DNA of 64,000 bases, taken from the NCBI GenBank assembly GCA_039191605.1, contig JBCCXL010000005.1:283663-347662 (forward strand). The letters are read 5' to 3'. Source of the stretch: JBCCXL01 sp039191605. GTDB taxonomy: Bacteria; Acidobacteriota; Thermoanaerobaculia; Multivoradales; JAHZIX01. This document shows positions 51,966-59,747 of this stretch, in pieces. The notes under the pieces were generated by a model. The model saw only the letters and a list, made by a program, of their open reading frames with translations, was not told where the DNA came from and searched no databases. Every line of letters starts with the position of its first letter. The first letter of the stretch is position 1. Made by a program: the position numbers and the translations under genes.

Positions 51966-54900
51966 TCACCGCAAATGCTTTCTCAGCGCCTTTGCCGTCG
52001 GCCCCTGGGCATTCCGCAGGAAGTCATCCATCGGCCCGGAGAAGAGCAGCTCCCCACCTCCTATACCCCCTTCGGGACCCAGCTCCACCACCCAATCCAC
52101 CCGCTCGATGAGCTCCAGGCTGTGCTCGACCACCACCACGCCATCCCCCCTCTGCACCAGCCGGCGCAGGGTCTGATAAAGCAAATCGATATCCGCCAGG
52201 TGAAGGCCGGTGGTGGGTTCGTCGAAGACGAAAAGGCTGGGATCCCCCTTGGCCGGGCGATCCAGGAAGCTCGCCAACTTGAGCCGCTGGGCCTCGCCGC
52301 CGGAGAGGGTAGAGGTCGGCTGCCCGAGTCGCAGATACCCCAACCCGACGTCTACCAGAGCCTGAAGCCTGCGCGCTAGGCGCTTGCGCCGGGAGAAGAG
52401 CTCTATCGCTTCGTCCACCGTGAGCTCCAGCACTTCGGCGATGTTGCGGCCATAGGCCCGAATCCCCAGCACCGCATCTCGAAAGCGGCGCCCCTGACAT
52501 TCCTCGCAGCTCACGGTCACCGGCGCCATGAAGTGCATGTCGACCTCCACCACCCCGGTCCCCTGGCACACGGGGCAGCGACCGCGGTCCAGATTGAAGG
52601 AGAAATGACCGGCGGTGATCCCCCGCTCAGCGGCTTCCGGCTGAGCGGCGAAGAGCTTGCGGATATCGTCGTAAGCCTTGATGTAGGTCACCGGATTGGA
52701 TCGGCTGGAGCGCCCCAGGGGGCGTTGATCCACCAGCACTAGGTCCGCCAGGGAGTCCAGCCCTTCCAGGGCTTCGCACTGCCCCGGCTCCACGTCCACG
52801 ACGCCTCGGGAGCGTTGATAGGTGCCGTAAAGAACTCGCTCCACTAGGGTCGACTTGCCAGATCCAGAGACCCCGGTGACCGCCACCAGGGCGTCCCGGG
52901 GGAAGGTGACATCGACGTTCTTGAGGTTGTTTTCGCTGGCTCCGCGAATCGTCACCTGAGGCCGGCGGCGCAGGCTGGCGCTCTCCGTCTCCTGACCTCG
53001 TTCCCGGCGGAAGCGGGCCAGATGGCCTCGAGAGGGGCGCCTCGGCCGCCGCCGCAGGTAGCGGGCGGTGAGGGATTCAGCATGCTCCAGAGCGACCTCC
53101 GGCGGCCCCTCGGTGATCAATTGCCCGCCGTACTCCCCGGCCCGCGGGCCGAGATCGATGAGGTGGTCGGCCCCTTCGATGAGCGTCGGATCGTGCTCCA
53201 CCACCAGCACCGTATTGCCCCGGCGTGATAGATCCCGCAACAGCGAGAGCAGCTTCTCGCTGTCGTTGGGATGTAGACCGATGGTCGGCTCATCGAGAAC
53301 GTAGAGGGTGGTGGTGAGCCCGGAGCCGAGGGCCGCCGCGAGGTGAATCCGCTGGGTTTCGCCGCCGGAGAGGGTACGCGCCTGGCGATCCAGCGAGAGG
53401 TACCCCAGGCCCACCCGGTGAAGCACCTCCACCCGCTCCTCCAGCTGCTCCAGCACCGGCCCCGCCAGCTCCCGCTGTCGCGGGCTCCACCGCCGCTGCT
53501 GGAGCCACTGACGCAGCTGATCCACGGAGAGGGATATCAGGTGCGGCAGGGTGGCTCCGGCGACCTCCACCGCCCTCGCTTCCGGTCCCAGGCGGCGGCC
53601 GTCACAGCGGGGACAGCGATCGTAGGAGCGGTAGCGGGCCAGCAGCACCCGCACGTGGACCCGGTAGGTTCGCCGCTCGAGGCGCTGGAAGAAAGCCTGT
53701 ACGCTGGTGAAGTGAGCTCGCCCCTTGGCCGGCCCATTCCAGATCAGTTCCCGGTGAGGCTCCGCCAGATCCTGCCAGGGTACGTCCAGAGGAATGCCTA
53801 GGGTTTGGCACCCGGCAAAGAGACGCTGGTAGAAGCGCTGGTAAGAGGGAGTGTTCCAGCAGGCGATGGGTTTCTCCGCCAGCGTCTTGGAGGGATCCGG
53901 GATCACCCGCAGGGGATCGATGCCGACGACCCGGCCGAAGCCCTGACATTCGCCGCAGGCACCGAGAGGAGAATTGAAAGAGAAGAGCGCCGGCGTCGGC
54001 GGCAGGAAGGTGCGTCCACAGGTCACGCAGCCGAGGCGAGACGAAAACACCAACGTCTGCCCGACCTGACCCGCTGAGCCACCACCCTCGGCCTCATCAC
54101 CAGGAGGCTCCTCGGGAACCGCCCACAGACGATCTCCGGCAAGCCGGTAGGCGTCCTCCACCGCGCTCGCCAGCTGCACCCCCACCTCCGCCGTCGCCCG
54201 GAAGCGTCCGAGCACGAAGGGCATGGGATCGTCCGCCTTGAGCCACCGCGCGGAGGGCGTGAGGCGCTCCACCGTCGGCCCGTCCTCCCCCTCTCGAAGC
54301 CGCCGACCAAAGCCCTGGCGCACCAGCTCCGCCAGCGCCTCGCGGCTCTTGCGCGGTGGTCTCGCCACCGGCGCCACGATCAGGAAGCGCGCCCCCGCCC
54401 GCCCCGAAGCCAGCTCTTGAGAGGCCTGCTCCACACTGTAGCGCCGCACGGGACCGTGGTCTTCGCCCCCCTTCGGCCCGGTGCAGCGGATGCTCCCCAG
54501 ATGGGCGAAGAGAAGGCGCAGCACGTCCTGCACCTCGGTGAGGGTTCCTACCGTGGAGCGGGCGTTGTTGACCCGGTTGGTGGCCTCGAGGGCGACCGGT
54601 GGCGGCACGTTGTGCAGCGCCTCCAGGGGAGGCCTTTCCATCTGCTGAAGAAATTGCCGCGCGTAGGTCGACATGGACTCGACGAATCGGCGCTGCCCCT
54701 CGGCGTACACGGTGTCGAAGGCCAGGGACGACTTCCCGGCCCCGCTGGGACCGGTCACCACGGTGACCTTGCCATGGGGAATGAAGCAGCTCACCTCTTT
54801 GAGGTTATGAGTCCGCGCTCCCACGACCTCGATCGCCCCCACCGGACGCTCTCTCGAAGTGCTCTCCCCCCCTTCCTGGGATCCTTCCGGGGCGGGAATC

Positions 54901-54983
54901 GACCCTTCCCCACCCTCGGCTTCATCAGACCGACTGGAGCTTGCCGAGGCAGGATTCTTCTGGGAGGTAGATGCGATAGCCAT
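51966..54983 (-). CDS. uvrA: UvrA-family excinuclease ATPase (possible paralogue)
   Basis: A 1005-residue tandem ABC ATPase of UvrA type, which scans DNA for lesions and loads UvrB. A disordered N-terminal tail (about 50 residues) precedes the first Walker A 'VTGPSGAGKSSLAFDTVYAEGQRR'. 'ARSTVGTLTEVQDVLRLLFAHLG' follows, then the first zinc module 'CVTCGRTFLPPTPALFSFNSPLGACGECQGFG', 'LDRQARTLSGGETQRI', second Walker A 'VTGVSGSGKSTLVERVL' (about residue 705), the second zinc module 'CPVCQGTGVVEVDMHF...CEECQGRRF', and 'TLSGGEAQRLKLA'. Parts between (e.g. 'NRVNNARS', 'RLERRTYRVHVRVLLARYRSYDRCP') differ from housekeeping UvrA, so it may be an auxiliary paralogue. The ATG at 54983 was preferred to one at 55079. 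Alone upstream of FHA-RDD by 220 bp. Confidence 0.88.
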   Translation of the reverse strand: MAIASTSQKNPASASSSRSDEAEGGEGSIPAPEGSQEGGESTSRERPVGAIEVVGARTHNLKEVSCFIPHGKVTVVTGPSGAGKSSLAFDTVYAEGQRRFVESMSTYARQFLQQMERPPLEALHNVPPPVALEATNRVNNARSTVGTLTEVQDVLRLLFAHLGSIRCTGPKGGEDHGPVRRYSVEQASQELASGRAGARFLIVAPVARPPRKSREALAELVRQGFGRRLREGEDGPTVERLTPSARWLKADDPMPFVLGRFRATAEVGVQLASAVEDAYRLAGDRLWAVPEEPPGDEAEGGGSAGQVGQTLVFSSRLGCVTCGRTFLPPTPALFSFNSPLGACGECQGFGRVVGIDPLRVIPDPSKTLAEKPIACWNTPSYQRFYQRLFAGCQTLGIPLDVPWQDLAEPHRELIWNGPAKGRAHFTSVQAFFQRLERRTYRVHVRVLLARYRSYDRCPRCDGRRLGPEARAVEVAGATLPHLISLSVDQLRQWLQQRRWSPRQRELAGPVLEQLEERVEVLHRVGLGYLSLDRQARTLSGGETQRIHLAAALGSGLTTTLYVLDEPTIGLHPNDSEKLLSLLRDLSRRGNTVLVVEHDPTLIEGADHLIDLGPRAGEYGGQLITEGPPEVALEHAESLTARYLRRRPRRPSRGHLARFRRERGQETESASLRRRPQVTIRGASENNLKNVDVTFPRDALVAVTGVSGSGKSTLVERVLYGTYQRSRGVVDVEPGQCEALEGLDSLADLVLVDQRPLGRSSRSNPVTYIKAYDDIRKLFAAQPEAAERGITAGHFSFNLDRGRCPVCQGTGVVEVDMHFMAPVTVSCEECQGRRFRDAVLGIRAYGRNIAEVLELTVDEAIELFSRRKRLARRLQALVDVGLGYLRLGQPTSTLSGGEAQRLKLASFLDRPAKGDPSLFVFDEPTTGLHLADIDLLYQTLRRLVQRGDGVVVVEHSLELIERVDWVVELGPEGGIGGGELLFSGPMDDFLRNAQGPTAKALRKHLR

Positions 54984-55444
54984 AAACGACGCGGCGCAGA
55001 CTGCAGGAAGGGGAGAGGTGTTGGATATCTCGGGATGGAGTATTGAGACAACGGACGCCCATCGCAAGCGAAGAGACACGCGACCCTCGCGGAATCGGAG
55101 AGAACCATACTGAATCTGATCGCCCTAAGCCTAACCTTCGCCCACAATGAAATAGCCGATGTCTTCTCCGCGCCGAAGATGATCCAGCGACAGGATCATC
55201 TTCTGGTCTCGGGGCTACGAAATCTCAACTACACTGTCTCGGCCCGACTGTCTCGGCCCGACCGTCTCGGCCCGGGTCTCTCGCCCTGACAGGGCTGCCC
55301 CCGAGCGCCTTCGAAGCTCATTCAGCAGCCTGCTCCCCTGAACCCGATTCAGGCCATCTCCTGCCTCTGCTCCTCCCAACGCAACTTCTCGGTTCAGTCG
55401 TCTCCCAAACCGCGGGACCTCCGCCGCTCTGTAGAGGAGCCCCC
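54984..55444. other. Divergent uvrA/chrA intergenic region
   Basis: A 461-bp gap holding a perfect 10-bp inverted repeat (AAGATGATCC at 55176-55185, GGATCATCTT at 55193-55202, 7-nt spacer). It also holds a 14-bp tandem repeat with three near-identical copies plus a decayed fourth (55233-55246, 55247-55260, 55261-55274, 55275-55288; core GTCTCGGCCC). No T-run follows the inverted repeat on either strand. Confidence 0.6.
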
Positions 55445-56716
55445 ATGAGCCCTGCCTCGGAAGATTCGAGCACCGAAACGCCTGATACCGCCCCAGATTC
55501 CGGCGACGAAACCAGTCTCCCAACAAAAAACGACGGTCCCCCTTCGCATCGACCGATGGGTCCCCTGGCAAAGCTAATGTTGAGCCTGGGATTCACCGCC
55601 TTTGGCGGTCCCGCAGCGCATATCGCCATGCTCGAAGACGAGGTGGTGACACGCCGGCGCTGGATGAGCACCCAGCACTTTCTGGACCTCATCGGAGCCA
55701 CCAGCCTGATTCCGGGCCCGAACTCCACCGAAATGGTGCTCCACATCGGCTACGAGCGCCGCGGCTTTCCCGGCCTGGTGGTGGCTGGCCTGTGCTTCAT
55801 CCTCCCCTCCATGCTGCTCACCCTGCTGTGTGCGATCTTCTATCAGCGCTATGGATCCGTTCCCCAGGCCCAACCGGCTCTGATGGGGCTCCAGGCCACG
55901 GTGATGGTGATCCTGATCCTCGCCATCCGCAAGCTCGGCCGCAAGGCGATCAAAGGCTGGAAGACGGCCGCCCTGGGAAGCCTCGCCGTGGCCGCCCTTC
56001 TCGCCGGGGTCGACGAGCTCACCACCCTCGCCGTGGGAGCGGCGCTGGGCACCGTGCTGCTGCGCCTCGATCACCGCGGCGTCACCGCCAGCGGCCTGGG
56101 CGCCCTGGGCTTGGGCCTCAGCATGCCGGCGAGCGCCAGCGGTGTCACTGCTGGAGGGGTCGCCGCTGGAGGGGTCGCCGCAGCGGCAGCGGCCCCCACC
56201 CTCGCTTCCCTCGGCTGGCTTTTTCTCAAGGTCGGAGCGGTACTCTACGGCAGCGGCTACGTCCTCGTCGCCTTCCTGGAAGGGGACTTCGTCTCCGCCC
56301 GCGGCTGGCTCACCGACCAGCAGCTCCTGGACGCCATCGCCTTCGGCCAGCTCACCCCCGGACCGGTGCTCACCACCGCAACCTTCATCGGCTATCTGCT
56401 GCTGGGGATCCCCGGCGCCATCGTCGCTACCGCGGCGATCTTCCTCCCTTCCTTTCTCTTCGTCACCCTGCTCAACCCCTGGGTGCCGAAACTGCGCAAA
56501 TCGCCGACCTCGGCAGCCTTCCTGGATGCCGTCAACGCTGTCGCCATGGGCTTGATGGTCGCCGTGTGGATCCACCTCGCCTGGATCAACCTGCGGGACC
56601 CCGTGAGCCTGGGCATCGCCGCCATCATCGCTCTCCTCGCCCTTTGGAAGAGCCCTTCCTCCATGTGGTTAGTAGGCCTCGGCGCCCTGCTCGGCGCTCT
56701 CAGCGGCCTGCTTTGA
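55445..56716 (+). CDS. chrA: Chromate transporter, two-domain ChrA family
   Basis: A 423-residue membrane protein of the CHR family, which exports chromate (often in exchange for sulfate). An N-terminal polar tail of about 35 residues precedes the first CHR half with 'LGFTAFGGPAAHIAMLEDEVVTRRRWM' and 'LIGATSLIPGPNSTEMVLHIGYERRG'. The second half has 'FLKVGAVLYGSGYVLVAFLEGDFV' and 'DAIAFGQLTPGPVLTTATFIGYLL'. About ten spans are visible. A Gly/Ala repeat ('GVTAGGVAAGGVAAAAA') from a 15-bp duplication separates the halves. GAGGAG stands 6 nt before the ATG. Followed at 58 bp by an MFS gene on the same strand. Confidence 0.92.
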   Translation: MSPASEDSSTETPDTAPDSGDETSLPTKNDGPPSHRPMGPLAKLMLSLGFTAFGGPAAHIAMLEDEVVTRRRWMSTQHFLDLIGATSLIPGPNSTEMVLHIGYERRGFPGLVVAGLCFILPSMLLTLLCAIFYQRYGSVPQAQPALMGLQATVMVILILAIRKLGRKAIKGWKTAALGSLAVAALLAGVDELTTLAVGAALGTVLLRLDHRGVTASGLGALGLGLSMPASASGVTAGGVAAGGVAAAAAAPTLASLGWLFLKVGAVLYGSGYVLVAFLEGDFVSARGWLTDQQLLDAIAFGQLTPGPVLTTATFIGYLLLGIPGAIVATAAIFLPSFLFVTLLNPWVPKLRKSPTSAAFLDAVNAVAMGLMVAVWIHLAWINLRDPVSLGIAAIIALLALWKSPSSMWLVGLGALLGALSGLL

Positions 56717-56774
56717 AGCTCACCCCAAAACCGCCCTCGCGGCCCCCAGCGTCTAGGCTCCGCAGAAAGATCCG

Positions 56775-58010
56775 ATGACCTCCTCTCCCCCTCGGCCAAC
56801 CCTCATCATCGCCGCTCTTTGGCTGATGGTCTTCGCCGTCAGCAGTCAGCTGCTGATCGTCGCTCCGATCCTGCCCCGCATCGCCGAGCAGCTAGACGCC
56901 GACGTCTCTTCCCTAGCCAGCCTGATCACCGCCTACTCCCTCTCCGTAGGCCTTTCGGCACTGATCACCGGCCCGATCTCCGACCGCGTCGGCCGGAGGC
57001 GCATCCTGATCACCGGAACCGCTACGGTGGCGATCATCCTCGGCCTTCATGCCTTCGCCCAAAGCGTCGCTTCCCTCACCCTGCTGCGGGGCCTTGCCGG
57101 AGCCGCGGGAGGGATCCTCTCCGGATCGGTAGCCTCCTATGTGGGGGACTACTTTCCGTCGGAGCGCCGAGGCTGGGCCAACGGCTGGATCATGAGCGGC
57201 TTTGCCGCCGGCCAGATCGCCGGGATCCCCCTGGGCACCATCCTCGCCCAACAATTTGGCTTCCGGGCTCCCTTTCTGGCCTTCTCTCTGCTGATGGTCC
57301 TGACCTTTTTCCTGATCCTCCGCTTCGTCCCCCAGCCGGACGTCGAGCGCTCCCGGGAACCCCTCACCCCAGGGACGATGGTCAGCGGATACCGCGCGCT
57401 GCTCACCCGCTCGGCGACCTTCTACGCCACCGCGGTCTACATGCTGATGTTCGCCAGTACGGCGATGATCTACGTCTTCTATCCTGCCTGGATGGAGACC
57501 GAGCTCGGTGCTTCCGCCACCACCGTCGCCCTGATGTTCGCCCTCGGCGGAGTGGCCAATGTCTTTGCCGGGCCTCGTTCCGGTAAGCTCTCCGATCGAA
57601 TCGGCCGCAAGCCGGCGATCCTCGCCGCCTCCCTGAGCGTCGCCGCCACCATGACCATCGCCGGCCTGTGGGCTCGCAGCACCTGGGCGGCGGTCGCCCT
57701 CTTCGCCATCACCATGGGCCTGCTGGCGGCCCGATCTTCCCCCTTTCAGGCCCTGCTCACGGAGCTGGTGGACGGCCGCCAGCGTGGACAGCTGATGAGC
57801 CTCGCCCTCGCCTTGGGGCATAGTGGATTTGGCCTCAGCAGCCTTCTGGCAGGACACCTCTACGCGCGCTATGGATTCACCAGCAACGCTCTGCTAGGCG
57901 CGGCGCTCATCCTGCTGGCGGCCTGGCTGATCTGGAAGCTGATTCCCGAAACGCGCTTCAGCACCGCCACCGCTCCCCCAGAGACTCGGGCCGCCGGCGG
58001 CGAGGCATAG
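56775..58010 (+). CDS. Major facilitator superfamily exporter
   Basis: A 411-residue 12-span transporter of drug:H+ antiporter type. Motif A in the loop between spans 2 and 3 is 'GPISDRVGRRRILITG', and a related motif lies between spans 8 and 9 ('GPRSGKLSDRIGRKPAILA'). 'RGLAGAAGGILSGSVASYVGDYFPSERRGWANGWIMSGFAAGQIAGIPLG' matches motifs B and C. It probably exports a small hydrophobic or toxic compound; no specific substrate can be inferred. It follows chrA by 58 bp and the two may be co-transcribed. Confidence 0.88.
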   Translation: MTSSPPRPTLIIAALWLMVFAVSSQLLIVAPILPRIAEQLDADVSSLASLITAYSLSVGLSALITGPISDRVGRRRILITGTATVAIILGLHAFAQSVASLTLLRGLAGAAGGILSGSVASYVGDYFPSERRGWANGWIMSGFAAGQIAGIPLGTILAQQFGFRAPFLAFSLLMVLTFFLILRFVPQPDVERSREPLTPGTMVSGYRALLTRSATFYATAVYMLMFASTAMIYVFYPAWMETELGASATTVALMFALGGVANVFAGPRSGKLSDRIGRKPAILAASLSVAATMTIAGLWARSTWAAVALFAITMGLLAARSSPFQALLTELVDGRQRGQLMSLALALGHSGFGLSSLLAGHLYARYGFTSNALLGAALILLAAWLIWKLIPETRFSTATAPPETRAAGGEA

Positions 58011-58101
58011 AAGCGGCATAGAGACCGAGCCCTGGGCCTCCACCCCGTCCACGATGATAGGCTGAATTCACACCTCACCCCCCGTTCGAGAGTTCCCTGC
58101 C

Positions 58102-58788
58102 ATGAGCCCATCCTCCGATCCCGTCGGTGACTCCATCCCCTTTCTCCGCCAGCGCCTTTGGCTTTCTCATCGCGAGCTGCGGGTCGAAGAAGGCAGCATT
58201 CACCTCAGCTTACGGACTCCCTTTCAGTCCAGCGAGCAAATCTTTCCCTTCGACACGATCCTGCCGGACATCCAGCGGTCTTCGCGCCCTTCCCGCATCG
58301 CCGGCTGGGCCCTCGGTGGCGTGGCGGCCCTCGCCCTACCGGTCGCTCTCCTCGCCTGGTCGCTTCCGGATCGCGGCCTGGGAATCGCTCTCCTCTACCT
58401 CGGCTCCCTGGGGATCGCCCTCGCGGCCTTCTTTGCCTCTAGGTCCTCCGCGGCGGGCTTCCTCAGCTCCCTCGGCGACATCACCATGTGGGCGAATATC
58501 CCGGACCGGGAGACCGTCGATGAATTCCTCGAGGGGCTACAGAGCCTCCTGCGCCAGGCCCAGACCCCCGATCGAGAGGAGTCGCCGGAGGCTCGCGCTC
58601 TCTTCGCCCTATGGAACCAGGGTCTGCTATCGACCGACGAGTACGAGACCCTGCGTCATCGATTGGCGAGCCTGCTGCAGGCCGAAGGTCCCGCAGAGCA
58701 GGAGCAAAACCTCGCCGAGGCGGCCCAGGACGAGCTCTCCGACGGAGAGATCTTTCGCGACGATGACGACAAGGCGGTGGTCAACTGA
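58102..58788 (+). CDS. Membrane protein with C-terminal SHOCT-like motif
   Basis: A 228-residue protein. An N-terminal beta-rich region ('LSHRELRVEEGSIHLSLRTPFQSSEQIFPFDTILPDI', residues 20-60), reminiscent of a bacterial PH-like domain, is followed by two spans (about 68-88 and 92-112). 'EARALFALWNQGLLSTDEYETLRHRLASLL' (about 163-192) matches the short SHOCT-type helix-turn-helix found at the C-termini of many membrane proteins. The very acidic tail ends 'DDDDKAVVN'. The function is not known. It follows the MFS gene by 91 bp on the plus strand; a strong terminator lies 170 bp after its stop. Confidence 0.7.
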   Translation: MSPSSDPVGDSIPFLRQRLWLSHRELRVEEGSIHLSLRTPFQSSEQIFPFDTILPDIQRSSRPSRIAGWALGGVAALALPVALLAWSLPDRGLGIALLYLGSLGIALAAFFASRSSAAGFLSSLGDITMWANIPDRETVDEFLEGLQSLLRQAQTPDREESPEARALFALWNQGLLSTDEYETLRHRLASLLQAEGPAEQEQNLAEAAQDELSDGEIFRDDDDKAVVN

Positions 58789-59127
58789 GTCGAGGAGGCC
58801 AGCTTCCCCACCCTTCGCCCCCCCCGACCAAGCCCAAACCACCACATCAAGCCGCGATACCGAGCCGCGATACCGAGCCGCGGAATTAAGAAAAGTATCC
58901 CGTCAGCGGTAACGAATCATCGCCGCCGGCGCCGAACTTAAGTGCAACGACACCCATGAAGCATTCGCTGGTACTCAGCATCGGCGAATGCTCCTTTTTT
59001 TTGTGCCTCCTCCAATCGAGCCCCGCGGTGAGCCGGCCTCGCCATCGATGTCTACCGTCCCCGTGATGACGGTATCCAGGCTCTCGACGCGAGGCTCAAC
59101 ACCCGGCTCCCGGGATACACTGGGGTC
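58789..59127. other. Gap with 13-bp tandem repeat and terminator
   Basis: A 339-bp gap. A 13-bp unit is repeated 2.6 times (58851-58863, 58864-58876, partial to 58884; core CCGCGATACCGA). The plus-strand terminator at 58960-59002 follows. No gene seen. Confidence 0.6.
58960..59002 (+). terminator. Rho-independent terminator
   Basis: A perfect 9-bp stem (AGCATTCGC at 58960-58968 with GCGAATGCT at 58984-58992), a 15-nt loop, then CC and eight T residues (58995-59002). It ends the chrA-MFS-SHOCT group on the plus strand. Confidence 0.85.
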
Positions 59128-59589
59128 ATGCTCAATCCACGGCCACCCAAGGAATTGGAGCACGAAGATCTGCGCCGCCTCTATGTCGAGGCGGTGAATC
59201 TCGCCTTCACCCTGCTCGACGGATTTGGCGGCTTTGCGCCCTTCGCCGTCGTCCAGCGCATCGACGGCACCGTGCTCCCCTTCGACACTCTCGATGTCGG
59301 AGAGCCGGCTCCCGACGCCAGGCTGATCGAGCACCTCACCAGCCTACTCCAGGAAGAGGTCGTGGCCCAGCGGGTTCAGGCCAGCGCCGTCATCTTCGAT
59401 GCGGAAGTGCGCCCCCGGGGCCTGCTGGAGCCCATCGACGCGATCTGCGTTCGCCTCGAGCACCACGCTCAAGATCCCGTGACCTGCTACCAGACCTACC
59501 GCCGGCAGCGAAAGAAGCTGATCAACGGCCGAGTCATTGTGGTTCCAGGGCTCGCCCGGATCTTCCCCACCAAGCGCCCCCCTCGCTAA
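59128..59589 (+). CDS. Hypothetical protein, 153 residues
   Basis: A 153-residue soluble protein I do not recognise. It has a helical N-terminus ('EHEDLRRLYVEAVNLAFTLLDGFGGFAPFAVVQRIDGTVLPFDTL'), a helix with 'EHLTSLLQEEVVAQRVQASAVIFDAEVRP', and a beta-rich C-terminus ('DAICVRLEHHAQDPVTCYQTYRRQRKKLINGRVIVVPGLARIFP'). No signal peptide or span. GGGG lies just upstream of the ATG but spacing is short. Codon use is like its neighbours, which supports a real gene. It follows a terminator and converges on the S74 gene cluster, so it is probably monocistronic. Confidence 0.62.
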   Translation: MLNPRPPKELEHEDLRRLYVEAVNLAFTLLDGFGGFAPFAVVQRIDGTVLPFDTLDVGEPAPDARLIEHLTSLLQEEVVAQRVQASAVIFDAEVRPRGLLEPIDAICVRLEHHAQDPVTCYQTYRRQRKKLINGRVIVVPGLARIFPTKRPPR

Positions 59590-59678
59590 ACCCTCCCCTT
59601 CAAGGCGCACCTTCTTCGAGATCTCCTCTTCAGCTGAGGGCAGAAAGCTGAGGTAGAAAGGCCGAGGAGATCTGGCCG

Positions 59679-59714
59679 AAAAAAAGGAGCCCTCGGGCGG
59701 GAAACCCGAGGGCT
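59679..59714 (-). terminator. Terminator after S74 paralogue 1
   Basis: A 10-bp stem (59688-59697 with 59705-59714) and 7-nt loop. On the minus strand it is followed by CC and seven T residues (59685-59679). It lies 33 bp past the stop. Confidence 0.88.
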
Positions 59715-59747
59715 TAGGGGATCAAAAGGCAAGTTGTAGAGATCAGC

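Noticed and set aside
55233..55288. CRISPR-like or iteron replication origin
   Set aside because: Units are directly adjacent without spacers, there are only 3-4 copies, and no replication gene is near.
55574..56575. Minus-strand open frame (333 codons) opposite chrA
   Set aside because: chrA has clear CHR motifs and membrane spans. The opposite frame is a low-complexity Gly/Glu/His shadow.
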